The notes: generated by a model not told the origin, from the sequence alone. A stretch of DNA of 64,000 bases from Flagellimonas olearia (GCF_009184425.1 NZ_WELG01000002.1:124001-188000), one strand, 5' to 3'. Numbered from the stretch's first letter, positions 47,506-56,730 are shown. Translations and numbers: made by a program.

Positions 47506-48084
47506 ATGTCACGGTTCAGTAAACTCTCTGTACTTTATCTCTTAATGGGACTGTTCATCTCCATGTTCAATGGATATTCCCAAGTAAGTAAAAGCGCTTC
47601 CGCAAGACTTGATCGGTTCCTAAAAGAGAATTCCAATATCACCTTTACAGCATTGGTGTCCGATGCCACCGAACAGATTTTAAGACACAAAGTATATTGT
47701 ATTGCCTTGGAGACCACCAATATCTATGACGATTCCGGAAAGGACCTGGATGAGTTTATTGTAATTGATGATGGAACGGACATACAAAGTTGTCAGAAGT
47801 TCAGGAAAAACACCTCCATGGATTTCTTTCTGGATCATCTTCATGAGGATTTTTCCCTGACCCCTGCGACCGCTCCCCTATTTCAAGATTTGTTGGACAT
47901 TCTATATCCCGTGGAGGGTTGGAAACTGGACAAAAGGGAGTTCTTCTTCAAAGACGGTAAGTGGTACTTTCTACGTGATGCGTATATGAGATCTAAACAA
48001 GGTTTTGAAATACAGGTAGATTCCGAAGGAAAAATCACGGACATGCGCTACAAAATGAAATGGGATGTCCCGGACCGATCATAA
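47506..48084 (+). CDS. secreted protein of unknown function
   Basis: A 192-aa protein with a signal peptide (VLYLLMGLFISMFNGYSQ) and a mature part with mixed alpha/beta character (LDRFLKENSNITFTAL, ALETTNIYDDSGKDLDEFIVI, GWKLDKREFFFKDGKWYFLRD). I do not recognise the family. It stands alone between two terminators, downstream of the susCD operon. Its promoter region carries the 28-bp repeat shared with the AraC gene, which suggests common control. Confidence 0.8.
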   Translation: MSRFSKLSVLYLLMGLFISMFNGYSQVSKSASARLDRFLKENSNITFTALVSDATEQILRHKVYCIALETTNIYDDSGKDLDEFIVIDDGTDIQSCQKFRKNTSMDFFLDHLHEDFSLTPATAPLFQDLLDILYPVEGWKLDKREFFFKDGKWYFLRDAYMRSKQGFEIQVDSEGKITDMRYKMKWDVPDRS

Positions 48085-48118
48085 AAAAAGCGCCCCGTTA
48101 AACGGGGCGCTTTTTTTT
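48084..48118 (+). terminator. bidirectional terminator between the unknown gene and ppiD
   Basis: Stem AAAAAAAGCGCCCCGTT / AACGGGGCGCTTTTTTTT, GC-rich core with A and T tracts, located between two convergent genes, so it should stop both. Confidence 0.93.
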
Positions 48119-48138
48119 ATAGGGTTCAAAACTGTGTC

Positions 48139-50262
48139 CTAGTAGAACACAGCCCTGTTATCTTCAATTTCCGCCTTGTCTTTAAGGGCATTGTACACCC
48201 CAGTATTAACACGGTTGGCGGCACTGGTGCGCAAACTGTTGGCATAGGTACTAAAGTTTTCCATGGCAGGGGCATCCTCTTTTTTGGTCACCTTTACCAT
48301 ATAAACCCCAGATTCTCCCTTGATCAATCCAGAGGTCTGGTCTTGGTTGAGGGCAAAAGCGGTTCCCACTACCAAAGGCTCTCTTCCGGCTCCGGCCAAA
48401 GTGGGTGCTTTAAGGGTCACCGACGTAGCACTGCTCAAGCTCACGTTGTTATTGGAGGCTATGGCATCCATGGCCTTTCCTTGGTTGGCTGCCATAATCC
48501 TTTCTGCTTTCAGTTCCTTTCTGATTTCTGGCAAAGCCGTTGCCGAGGCATCTTCAGGCGTCATAAGGCCTTTTTTGTACTTCTTGGTCAACTGTACCAC
48601 GGCATAGCCGTTGTTGACATTAAAACGTCTGATATCGCCCACACTGGTCTCTTCGTTGAAGGCCCATTGCACAATACTACGCTGTGAGCCCAAACCAGGA
48701 AGGTTCTCATCCATTTCCTTGATCTTGTTCACAGGTCTTACCGTATAGCTGCTTTCCCTGGCGATGTCCCCAAAGTTCTCTGGTTCGGCATCCAAAGCCG
48801 ACATTTCAAACTTGGTGGCATTGGTAAATAGCGTATTGATGGTCTCTTCAGAAGGCTCTATTTCCCTGGACAGGGTGGCAACTCTAAGCACATCTTGCTT
48901 GTCATCCACTTTGATGATATGGAACCCAAACTGGGTCTCTACCAAACCAATGGTCCCAACAGGATTTCCAAAACAAAAATCATTGAACTCATCGGCCATT
49001 ACACCTTCTTCAAAATAACCTAGGTCACCTCCTCTAGGTGCAGAAGGTCCATCTGAATGTTCCCTTGCCAAAGATGTGAAGATAGCGCCTTCTTTTTTGG
49101 CCTCTGCCAAAATTTCCTTGGCTTTGGCCTCCGCTTCTTCCTTGGTCCTTGTAATGCTTGGGTTGGCACGCTCGGCCCCTTCCCATGTAAATAGAATATG
49201 ACTTGCCTTTACCGTTCCATTGGCCTTTCTGTCCATAACCTTGGAAACCTTAAAGAAATTCCCATCCTTGTAAGGACCATAGACCTCACCAACATTCATG
49301 GCCATAAGGGTATCTGCGGCAATAGCTGGCAGTTCGTTCTTCCTTTTATAAATCGTATCATATTTGGTATCGGAATTCCTATCCAAGAAAGCAGCCATAT
49401 CCGTGGTGCTCCTAAACCCGGGAATAGTATCCGTGGTGTCGTTATCTTCGTTGTATTCAACCGTATCGCCAAGTAGTGAAGTAATGGCTTCTTTTACGGC
49501 ATTTTCATCTTCAGCGGATGGTTTTTCCTCAAAATAGATGAAGCGCACATCCCGAGCCCTTTCTTGTTCGAACTCTTTTTGATGATTGCTGATGTATGCC
49601 TGAATCTCACTTTTGGAAACTTCAATGGTGCTGTCGGCAATGGAGGTATAAGGTACCCGAACATACTGGATATCCACCTTTTCGTTGGCCAATTTGTAAT
49701 CGAATTCCCCTTCGGTAAGGGTGGCACCAACGCCCCCTTTGATCAGGTTAAAGTACAAACGCTCCTTGGCAGCTTCAATAATGGCTTGCTCATCTTGCAA
49801 CCAAGCTTCGTAGCGTAGGGGATCGTTCACTTTCCAATCGGCAATGGCACTTTTAAAGACCTCCTCGTTGAAGATACCGTTCTCATCCAAGAAATCCGGA
49901 ATCTGGGCATAGCCCGAAGTTTTTACAAACTCAATGATCTGGTCACTTTCCACATCAATCCCCAAATCCTCGAACTGTTGGTTCAGGATGGTTTTTCTCA
50001 CTTCCCGGTCGTATACCGTGTTTACCAACTGGGTGGAGGAGAAATTGGGGCCAAACTGTCTAGAGGCGGTTTCCACCTGTCTTCTAAAATCATCAATGGA
50101 AATACTTTCTCCATTTACCTCAGCCACTGCGGAACCTACTTTGCCCCCTCCTGCAAAATTGTTGCTGGAAAAGACCCCAGATATTACAAAGGCGAACAAC
50201 GCCAAACCAATGATCAAGATCAGTACGGTCGTCCGTTTTCTAATATTCTCTAATATTGCCAT
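48139..50262 (-). CDS. ppiD: periplasmic peptidyl-prolyl isomerase PpiD (SurA/parvulin type)
   Basis: A 707-aa inner-membrane-anchored folding factor. One N-terminal membrane helix (VLILIIGLALFAFVISGVF), then a SurA_N-like chaperone domain, and a parvulin domain around residues 340-450 (KASHILFTWEG, SDGPSAPRGGDLGYFEEG, VETQFGFHIIKV). The C-terminal region is long. It assists folding of exported outer-membrane proteins. It is transcribed away from the preceding CNNM gene with an 84-bp gap. Confidence 0.92.
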   Translation of the reverse strand: MAILENIRKRTTVLILIIGLALFAFVISGVFSSNNFAGGGKVGSAVAEVNGESISIDDFRRQVETASRQFGPNFSSTQLVNTVYDREVRKTILNQQFEDLGIDVESDQIIEFVKTSGYAQIPDFLDENGIFNEEVFKSAIADWKVNDPLRYEAWLQDEQAIIEAAKERLYFNLIKGGVGATLTEGEFDYKLANEKVDIQYVRVPYTSIADSTIEVSKSEIQAYISNHQKEFEQERARDVRFIYFEEKPSAEDENAVKEAITSLLGDTVEYNEDNDTTDTIPGFRSTTDMAAFLDRNSDTKYDTIYKRKNELPAIAADTLMAMNVGEVYGPYKDGNFFKVSKVMDRKANGTVKASHILFTWEGAERANPSITRTKEEAEAKAKEILAEAKKEGAIFTSLAREHSDGPSAPRGGDLGYFEEGVMADEFNDFCFGNPVGTIGLVETQFGFHIIKVDDKQDVLRVATLSREIEPSEETINTLFTNATKFEMSALDAEPENFGDIARESSYTVRPVNKIKEMDENLPGLGSQRSIVQWAFNEETSVGDIRRFNVNNGYAVVQLTKKYKKGLMTPEDASATALPEIRKELKAERIMAANQGKAMDAIASNNNVSLSSATSVTLKAPTLAGAGREPLVVGTAFALNQDQTSGLIKGESGVYMVKVTKKEDAPAMENFSTYANSLRTSAANRVNTGVYNALKDKAEIEDNRAVFY

Positions 50263-50346
50263 TTTACTGCTTGTTTTCTTTATTTACGGTGGGCGAAAAT
50301 ACCACTTTCTTTTCAAATAGGAAAGCTTAAAAAAGCGTGGAATTTA

Positions 50347-51636
50347 TTAATCCTCAGTATGAACGCGCACCATGACCAAATCAATTTTGGTGTTGGACAC
50401 CTCTAAAATGTGAAAAGTGAAATTTTCAATTTTCACCTCGGAGTCCTGTTCGGGAATCTCACCCGTCTCGTTCATGATCAATCCACCCAAGGTTTCGTAC
50501 TCTTCTCCTTCCGGAAGTTCCAACTTATAATTCTCGTTGATGTAGTCCACTTCCAATCGCGCGGAAAACTTATAGACATTCTCACTGAGCTGCTCTTCGT
50601 GAAGGTCCGTACTATCATGTTCGTCCTCAATTTCACCGAACAATTCCTCTATAATATCCTCCACAGTCAAGATTCCGGCCGTACCGCCATATTCATCCAA
50701 CACCACGGCCATACTCTTCCTTTTTTTGATGAGCACGTTCAAGATATCTTGGATGAGCATGGTCTCAGGGACAAACTCCACGGGCAACAGAATGCTCTTA
50801 ATGGTCTTGGGCTTTTTAAAGAGTTCGTACGAATGCACATACCCTATGATCTCATCTATGTTTTCCTTGTAGACCAAAATCTTGGAATAGCCTGTTTCGG
50901 AGAACAATTTTGCAAGGTTCTTTGGGGTTTCACCCAACTCAACGGCCGTGATTTCCGTTCTTGGCACCATGACTTCCCTGGCCTTGACCGTTGAAAATTC
51001 CAATGCATTCTGAAATATCTGGATCTCCGAATCCACCTCGTCCTCTTCCTCCACGGTCTCCATTTGCTCGGTAATGTAGTCCCCCAATTCCAATTTCGTG
51101 AAGGACAACTGCACCTCATCACCATCGGTCTTAAAAAACACTTTTAGGATAATGTCCGAAATCTTGATCACAAAGCTCGAAATAAACGAGAACAGCACAT
51201 AAAAGACATAGGCCGGTACCGCAAGGAACTTCAACAAGGTGTTGGAATAAATCTGAAAGAGCACCTTGGGCAAAAACTCTGCGGTGAGCAAAATGATCAA
51301 GGTGGAAATCACGGTCTGTGACAGCAGGCTGAAATCCGTCAACAAGGCATTTAAAAAGTCAGAGGACGTGGGCAACAGGCTTTGGAACCAGTTCATGAGC
51401 ACATCACCCATAAAAAGTCCGTATACCACCAAGGCAATATTGTTTCCAATAAGCATGGTGGCAATAAACTTTGAAGGTTTTTGGGTAAGCAAGGTCAATA
51501 CTTTGGCCAAAAAGCCTTCTTGCTTTTTCTCAATTTCAATATGGATTTTGTTTGCGGAAATGAAAGCAATCTCCATTCCCGAAAAGAATGCTGAAAATAA
51601 CAGCGACAGGGCTATTATGGTAAAAGAGAAGTCCAA
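50347..51636 (-). CDS. hemolysin-family membrane protein (CNNM - CBS - CorC_HlyC domains)
   Basis: A 429-aa protein: an N-terminal CNNM/DUF21 membrane domain of about four helices (residues 5-160), then a paired CBS domain (VMVPRTEITAVEL..., VVLDEYGGTAGILTVEDIIEELFGEIEDEHD) and a C-terminal CorC_HlyC FAD-like domain (YETLGGLIMNETGEIPEQ). These proteins relate to Mg/Co transport; the flavobacterial gliding protein GldE has the same layout, but the usual gldD neighbour is absent, so I do not name it. The start is a TTG at 51636, two bases beyond the upstream gene's stop. Confidence 0.87.
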   Translation of the reverse strand: MDFSFTIIALSLLFSAFFSGMEIAFISANKIHIEIEKKQEGFLAKVLTLLTQKPSKFIATMLIGNNIALVVYGLFMGDVLMNWFQSLLPTSSDFLNALLTDFSLLSQTVISTLIILLTAEFLPKVLFQIYSNTLLKFLAVPAYVFYVLFSFISSFVIKISDIILKVFFKTDGDEVQLSFTKLELGDYITEQMETVEEEDEVDSEIQIFQNALEFSTVKAREVMVPRTEITAVELGETPKNLAKLFSETGYSKILVYKENIDEIIGYVHSYELFKKPKTIKSILLPVEFVPETMLIQDILNVLIKKRKSMAVVLDEYGGTAGILTVEDIIEELFGEIEDEHDSTDLHEEQLSENVYKFSARLEVDYINENYKLELPEGEEYETLGGLIMNETGEIPEQDSEVKIENFTFHILEVSNTKIDLVMVRVHTED

Positions 51637-51638
51637 AG

Positions 51639-51842
51639 CTATTGCTGATTGTCCTTTTGTCGTTGTTCAAAACGTTTGCGATATCTCCTCCTGAACAAAA
51701 ACATGGCTATGGAGACTACCGCAAAGAAGATAAAGATATAGGTTTCCTGTTGGGCTACGCTCCAAAGGGTAATGATCTTATAGATGGATACCACGGCCAC
51801 GGCCAAGTAGAGGTATTCGGTGTATCGTAAAATTCTTATCAT
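51639..51842 (-). CDS. small two-helix membrane protein
   Basis: A 67-aa protein with two predicted membrane helices (about 9-27 and 34-50) and a strongly basic tail (RRRYRKRFEQRQKDNQQ). Family unknown to me. It lies 2 bp after lptC and 2 bp before the CNNM gene on the minus strand, so it is co-translated with both. The basic cytosolic tail is compatible with a membrane-associated adaptor. Confidence 0.8.
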   Translation of the reverse strand: MIRILRYTEYLYLAVAVVSIYKIITLWSVAQQETYIFIFFAVVSIAMFLFRRRYRKRFEQRQKDNQQ

Positions 51843-51844
51843 GT

Positions 51845-52456
51845 CTACTCTTCTATTTCTTTTTCCTTGATGGTCATGAGACCATATGTTTTGTGGGCCT
51901 TGAAGAAACTAAAATCCCGATTGAAATCCATCCCTTCGCCATCCATTACGGTACCATCCTCGGGGTTGGTATAGGTAAAGGCTTCCTCGGTAAAGATCCA
52001 ATTATTTTTTCTATCAAAAAACAATTGTGGCGTTTCCAGCTTCTTCCCATCATGGGTTTCAATGACCACATTGCCCTGTAAATCGTACAAATTGGTCTGC
52101 AAATACACAATTCCGTAATCTGCTGTGACCACACTTTTTTGGTTTTTATCATCAAAAAACTCCACCTGAAGTCCCTCTGGAAAGGTCTGGAACTTAAAGT
52201 TTTGATTGTCAAAATCCTCGGACAATGGACTGGTCAGCACCGCAACGACTTTGGATCTGGCCGAATCCTGTGAGCTCATGGCTTCCACGGTCTCGGTATA
52301 GGTAAAGGTAAAGTTTTGTGCCACCCTTTGTGGGAAGACCGGCTTAATGGCCTCTTCCCCTACGCGTTCGTAGTTATCCTCACAGGACATAAAAAGGATT
52401 GCCACGGTAAAAACCGTGGCAAAACACTTTAAAATATTTTTGGATGTCTGTTTCAC
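51845..52456 (-). CDS. lptC: LPS export ABC transporter periplasmic protein LptC
   Basis: About 203 aa. The N-terminus VFTVAILFMSC gives an anchored (lipoprotein-like) protein, and the mature part is an OstA-like/LptC beta-jellyroll with LQTNLYDLQGNVVIETHDGKKLETPQLFFDRKNNWIFTEE. It carries LPS from the inner-membrane LptBFG to the LptA bridge. Start taken as the GTG at 52456, just inside the stop of the TPR gene; a GTG at 52480 in frame is possible. Bacteroidota LptC often looks like this. Confidence 0.9.
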   Translation of the reverse strand: MKQTSKNILKCFATVFTVAILFMSCEDNYERVGEEAIKPVFPQRVAQNFTFTYTETVEAMSSQDSARSKVVAVLTSPLSEDFDNQNFKFQTFPEGLQVEFFDDKNQKSVVTADYGIVYLQTNLYDLQGNVVIETHDGKKLETPQLFFDRKNNWIFTEEAFTYTNPEDGTVMDGEGMDFNRDFSFFKAHKTYGLMTIKEKEIEE

Positions 52457-52457
52457 A

Positions 52458-53828
52458 TTACAGATTAGGTACGGTAACACTACCTCCTACCCAGCAGCTG
52501 AACGTAATGGTCTTACCTGCCATTCCAGAACTAAAGATCATCTCTTTGGTTGGGGCTTTGGCATTGTAGCTGGCTGCGGTCTGACTAGCATGACCACTCA
52601 AAGAGGGATCTACCCTTCCAGCCTTTCTTGCCATATCAGCGGCCTTCCAATAGATGGCTCTTTTCTCGAATGCAGTGGTTCCACAATCGTTGGCACTACC
52701 TGCATATAGGTTGGCGATCAACAAATACGCTTTTCCATTGGCTGCATTGGCATCAATAGCTTTTAGGGCATAGCTCCTAGCTTGTGATTTACTGCTTCTG
52801 CGAACAATAGTGGCAATCTTGTATAGGATATTGGATTTTTTATATGAATCCGTTTCCAATTCCACCGCCTTGTTAAAGTCTGCGATAGCTCCTTTGTTGT
52901 CTCCCGACTTTTGCTTCAACACCCCACCATACATATAGGCATCGGCTGAAGGGTCAAGGGCCAACTGGGCCTCGAACAATTTTCGGAACATGGGGTCATC
53001 TGTACACTCTTTGGAGAACATTCTTCCCACGGCACGTTTCACCCATGTTACGTCTCCTTTCTTTTCCTCATAACTCTTTTCGTATAGAGGGATAAGGTTG
53101 TCACAGTCAGCCAAGGCTCCCAATTTGGAATCGATACTAGCTCCTACCTTTCCATAAGACTCTGAGTTTGTACTGGCCACTCTTAGCATTCTCTTCTCTT
53201 TGGAAGTAATGGTGTTTGCAGAATCCTTGGGAAGCAATTTGGTAACAACGTCTGTCAACTTTTTGTTTTCCTCTTCTACCTTTTCGGTTACATCATCATA
53301 GGTATCAAAAACATCCTGAAGGTCTTTTTTACCAGAATCATGCAAGTTCACCAAAGCTGAGAAATATAGATATAGGGCTTTGGGGTTCTTGAAATTGTCA
53401 CGATCTTCCTTAAAGGCTTTGTCCAACATTTCGAACAATTGATCATCGGATGCCATTTTGTTATCGTACAGTAAAAGGGCCTTATCAATTTCAGTTACGG
53501 CTGTAGGATAGTTTTTTGGGAAATATTTTCCACTGTTATCATACAGGGACAACAATTCCTGGATGTACCCATCCTTATCGGCCCCGGTAGAGTTGTCAAT
53601 TTTGTGTGCCAAGATTTTCTCACCATAGGAGAAATTGGCTTTGTTGATGTCTGGGCAGCTTTCGTAAACCATTTTCCATGGTTCGTAAGCGGCATCATAG
53701 TTTTTTACTTTAGCGTGTTCTGCGTAAATGGAAAGATTGGTCATGCACTCGGGATTTTGTGCTTGAGCCATACTTAATCCCGTCGTCATAATGACCGCTA
53801 TCATCGTTAAGTAGTGTTTCTTCTTCAT
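52458..53828 (-). CDS. exported TPR protein
   Basis: A 456-aa protein with signal peptide (YLTMIAVIMTTGLSMAQAQ) and TPR-like helix pairs, clearest at residues 300-410 (AYMYGGVLKQKSGDNKGAIADFNKAVELE, YALKAIDANAANGKAYLLIANLYAG). Start chosen at the ATG 53828 (MKKKHYL), 30 bp inside the longest frame. It lies between the outer-membrane protein gene and lptC on the minus strand. A role in envelope assembly is suggested by context but not established. Confidence 0.87.
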   Translation of the reverse strand: MKKKHYLTMIAVIMTTGLSMAQAQNPECMTNLSIYAEHAKVKNYDAAYEPWKMVYESCPDINKANFSYGEKILAHKIDNSTGADKDGYIQELLSLYDNSGKYFPKNYPTAVTEIDKALLLYDNKMASDDQLFEMLDKAFKEDRDNFKNPKALYLYFSALVNLHDSGKKDLQDVFDTYDDVTEKVEEENKKLTDVVTKLLPKDSANTITSKEKRMLRVASTNSESYGKVGASIDSKLGALADCDNLIPLYEKSYEEKKGDVTWVKRAVGRMFSKECTDDPMFRKLFEAQLALDPSADAYMYGGVLKQKSGDNKGAIADFNKAVELETDSYKKSNILYKIATIVRRSSKSQARSYALKAIDANAANGKAYLLIANLYAGSANDCGTTAFEKRAIYWKAADMARKAGRVDPSLSGHASQTAASYNAKAPTKEMIFSSGMAGKTITFSCWVGGSVTVPNL

Positions 53829-53929
53829 CTTACTAATTTTAAAGTGGTTAAAGTACAAATTTTCATTAAAAAATCCTGTTAAAGGGACTTATATGGGTGG
53901 TTATTTATGAATTCTCTAAAAAAATGGTA

Positions 53930-55195
53930 TCAATTTATTTTTCTCTTAACAAACCATCGGTCATTTAAGGATAACCCAACATTGACCTTAAAATAACTTT
54001 CCTCGATAAGGTTCGCATCCGTGGTTCCTCTTCTTCCCAGCTCAAAACCGAGGTTAAGATTGGAGAAGGAATTGCCCAGCGGTAATCCAAGTCCAAAAGT
54101 TATGCCAAAGTTGTTTATCTCCTTATTGTTCACTACCAAGCCGCTTACATCGTATCGCAAACCTGCCCTATAGGTAACTCTTTTAAAATAGCTGGTGATG
54201 GAACGGTAGTCCGGAACAAAATACCCTCCGAAAGAATAGGTAGCGGCATCATTATAGGTTACATTTTCCAAGCCCAGGAAGGTGTTTTCAAAATCCCCGA
54301 ACTGTTGAAAACTGTACTCTCCTCCCAAAAACCATTTTTTATCCTCGCCAAAACCCAGACCTACCGTGGCACGGGTCGGTATTTTCAATTCGGTGTTCCT
54401 AAGGTTGTCCGCATCCAAATTAACATCCAACACTTCTATCTCCTCCCCTGTGACCAACGAGAAAGACCCCAACTTGGCCGAGTTCTTGGAAACGAGGTTC
54501 CCTTGGGTGCTCACCAAGACCGAAGTATATAAGGTATATTTATCCTTTATGGTGGGGGTATAGTTCAGGGCATATTTAAAATCGTACCCATTGATGCGGG
54601 ACTCACGATCCTCCAAGGTTCCAAATTGCACATCTTCCACGCTTTGGATCCTCCTGTACTCGAGTGTACCAAAATTGTAGCTCGCCGTGACCCCAAGACT
54701 CAAGTTTTTTATCAACTCAAACCCAACTGAGGCATATATTCGGTTAAGGCCTCCATCTCCGGAAAAAACATTGGTAACGGAAGCACCCCCTGTGGTAGTT
54801 CTTTCATCCCTTAGGCTATATCCCACGGAAGAAAGTGGCATCAATCCAAAACCCATACCCACATTTTTGGCCAATGGAAAACCAATGGACAAATAATCCA
54901 GGTTGGTCACAGAAGTGTTCTGTTGTTCGGACCAGTCCTTCAACCGGTACTCGGTATGGGAAATCCCGGCTGTATATGCTGTAAGTTTCAGCTTTGAATA
55001 TGCTGCCGGATTGGTTAGGTTTATGTGGATACTGTCCCCATACATGCTAACTCCTCCCATCATTTGGTTATCTACCGTCCCATTGTTCCTTAGGTCACCT
55101 ATTCCAAAGTATGAGTACGGTGATATTGTACCGTTTTGCGCAAAAATGCCATGGGCAACCACGCAAAAAAAAGCAATCAAAAATTTCCTAACCAT
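53930..55195 (-). CDS. outer-membrane beta-barrel protein (FadL/OmpP1-like)
   Basis: A 421-aa protein with signal peptide (FLIAFFCVVAHGIFAQ) and a mature part of alternating amphipathic strands rich in aromatic and Gly residues (NGTISPYSYFGIGDLRNNGTVDNQMMGGVSM, LSIGFPLAKNVGMGFGLMPLSSVGYSL). The pattern resembles the FadL/OmpP1-type barrel family common in Bacteroidota; no specific substrate can be read. It is adjacent to coaX (its start codon is immediately next to the coaX stop). Confidence 0.8.
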   Translation of the reverse strand: MVRKFLIAFFCVVAHGIFAQNGTISPYSYFGIGDLRNNGTVDNQMMGGVSMYGDSIHINLTNPAAYSKLKLTAYTAGISHTEYRLKDWSEQQNTSVTNLDYLSIGFPLAKNVGMGFGLMPLSSVGYSLRDERTTTGGASVTNVFSGDGGLNRIYASVGFELIKNLSLGVTASYNFGTLEYRRIQSVEDVQFGTLEDRESRINGYDFKYALNYTPTIKDKYTLYTSVLVSTQGNLVSKNSAKLGSFSLVTGEEIEVLDVNLDADNLRNTELKIPTRATVGLGFGEDKKWFLGGEYSFQQFGDFENTFLGLENVTYNDAATYSFGGYFVPDYRSITSYFKRVTYRAGLRYDVSGLVVNNKEINNFGITFGLGLPLGNSFSNLNLGFELGRRGTTDANLIEESYFKVNVGLSLNDRWFVKRKIN

Positions 55196-55924
55196 CTAGC
55201 TTTTGTTGTATTCCAGCAAGTAATTTAGTCCCTCCAAGAGAAATTTAGGGTTCGCAAATATGGTGTTTTTTAGCCTTTTGGCAAAAAAATGGGAGTCACC
55301 GCCTGTTAAAATAACTGTTAAATGTTCAAAGCGGGCACCATACTGGTCTATTATGCCATCTACCTCCCGCGACACCCCGTTGATCACCCCACTGTGCATG
55401 GAAGTCTGGGTAGAATTGCCTATAAAGTCCAAAACTTCCTCCGGTTCCAGCAAGGGCAGTCCTGCCGTTTGCTCGTGCATGGCGCGGTAGCGCATCCGGA
55501 CACCCGGCGAAATGGCCCCTCCCACATATTCCCCCGCATTGTTCACCATATCATAGGTAATGCAGGTTCCGGCATCGATCACCAAAGTATTGCCCCGAGG
55601 GTTGCGATAAAAGGCCGCAGTGGCCAAGGCCAACCTGTCCACGCCAAGGGTATGGGGCGTGGCGTAGCTGTTCTTAAAAGGCACCTTTGAGCTATTGGAG
55701 AGCACATGCACCTTGCAAAAAAGGGACAAAACATCATGTTCTTTTTTGTCCATTTTCCCTACCGAACTGATCAATGCTTGCCCAATTCTGGGGTATTGTT
55801 CAAAAAGCTCCTTGATCTGGGAAAGGAACAAGCCAGACTCCGAACTTTGGTCATGGAGCATCCTACCGTTTTCAAAAACAGCATATTTCACAAGGGTATT
55901 CCCTACATCGACGACCAAATTCAT
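55196..55924 (-). CDS. coaX: type III pantothenate kinase CoaX
   Basis: A 242-aa cytosolic enzyme for the first step of CoA synthesis, of the acetate/sugar kinase superfamily. Motifs: the N-terminal phosphate-1 DVGNT (LVVDVGNTLVKYAVF), GVDRLALATAAF, and the phosphate-2 loop LVIDAGTCITYD, followed by the GGAISPG stretch. Start at the ATG 55924; the longer in-frame reading (to 56023) has no family similarity and runs into the tRNA promoter region. It heads the minus-strand cluster towards the OMP gene. Confidence 0.96.
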   Translation of the reverse strand: MNLVVDVGNTLVKYAVFENGRMLHDQSSESGLFLSQIKELFEQYPRIGQALISSVGKMDKKEHDVLSLFCKVHVLSNSSKVPFKNSYATPHTLGVDRLALATAAFYRNPRGNTLVIDAGTCITYDMVNNAGEYVGGAISPGVRMRYRAMHEQTAGLPLLEPEEVLDFIGNSTQTSMHSGVINGVSREVDGIIDQYGARFEHLTVILTGGDSHFFAKRLKNTIFANPKFLLEGLNYLLEYNKS

Positions 55925-55975
55925 GACACAAAGATCGAGAATTGAAAAAAAACCACCGCCTTTTTCCAGATTTTG

Positions 55976-56006
55976 TTTGTAAATCCTAATTTTGAAATTA
56001 TATTTG
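55976..56006 (+). promoter_or_regulatory. consensus Bacteroidota promoter of tRNA-Phe
   Basis: TTTG at 55976-55979 and TATATTTG at 55999-56006 are separated by 19 bp, a perfect match to TTTG-N19-TAnnTTTG. Transcription would start about 56012, a dozen bases before the tRNA. Confidence 0.75.
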
Positions 56007-56023
56007 CACCCGCTTAACGGCAT

Positions 56024-56096
<73 letters not shown>

Positions 56097-56102
56097 CTTA
56101 AG

Positions 56103-56146
56103 AAACTCGTAACATACTATAAACAGTAGCGTTGCGAGTTTTTTGT
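56103..56146 (+). terminator. probable terminator downstream of tRNA-Phe
   Basis: AACTCGTAAC (56104-56113) and GTTGCGAGTT (56131-56140) form a 10-bp stem with one G.T pair, followed by TTTTTGTTTTT. The loop is 17 nt. Likely ends the tRNA transcript. Confidence 0.7.
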
Positions 56147-56153
56147 TTTTAGC

Positions 56154-56173
56154 AGGGTGCTCCAGAGGGTGCT
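56154..56173 (+). repeat. tandem AGGGTGCT direct repeat, possible integrase arm-type site
   Basis: AGGGTGCT occurs twice, 12 bp apart (56154-56161 and 56166-56173), right after the tRNA terminator. Short directly repeated sites beside a tRNA are typical of integrase arm-binding sites. This is only a positional argument. Confidence 0.35.
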
Positions 56174-56270
56174 TATAATGAACTTTGAAGAAAAAATGTC
56201 ACTTTCCGACCTATTAAAAATACAAAGTTTTGCAGTAGGAAACAATTCAATTAGACCAACTACCAATTAA

Positions 56271-56730
56271 ATTCTTCTTGTATTCTATGCTATATTCCCA
56301 AACAATTGAATTGATTTAAGTTGATCATTGTAAAGTGGTAGGGGACGTTCAAAAAATCGACCTTTTACAGAGCTGTGTTCTGATGGTTTATCTGAACACA
56401 ATCACTCTTTTAAAAATTTGGTAAAAACCTACGTTTCACACATACGCAAGGAATTCTGAAAATCTCCTGAACCTACCACTATATCTAGCTATAACGTTTG
56501 TTTAGTAAAAACAAGGTTATCAATAAAAAACACCCATAATTTGGTTAAAACTGCGATTTTTTGGCAAATCGGGGGTTATCGATGCTTTTTTGTACTTTTT
56601 TTGGCTATTCTCAGTTTTCTCTTAAGACTACAAAAAACACATACGTGTGCGTAGCACATAATTTCCATCAAATAAAGTCCAATATTAATCAAGAAAAATA
56701 GTTAAAAAAGAGGGGGTAAAGGGAGCATCG
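56271..56730 (+). other. 460-bp AT-rich non-coding segment with several inverted repeats
   Basis: No plausible gene is seen. It holds an 11-bp hairpin (56374-56400), a 9-bp inverted repeat AGTGGTAGG (56334-56342) / CCTACCACT (56472-56480) around that hairpin, and ACACATACG twice at 56438 and 56637. The block TGTGTTC...GAACACA is well formed. It may be a regulatory or att/origin region of the element. A 30-codon ORF at 56178-56270 just before it (MNFEEKMSLSDLLK) is too short to support. Confidence 0.5.
56374..56400 (+). repeat. 11-bp inverted repeat with 5-nt loop
   Basis: TGTGTTCTGAT / ATCTGAACACA around GGTTT; 10 of 11 positions pair, the single T.T mismatch being symmetrical. No T-run follows, so it is more likely a protein-binding or structural site than a terminator. 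Confidence 0.55.

Noticed and set aside
56178-56270. 30-codon ORF (MNFEEKMSLSDLLK) after the tRNA
   Set aside because: Too short, no start signal, no composition bias; kept only as part of the non-coding spacer description.
56097-56730. Integrase or tyrosine recombinase next to tRNA-Phe
   Set aside because: No frame of suitable length or R..H.R..Y motif in this stretch or elsewhere in the window; the only possible claim is that it lies outside.
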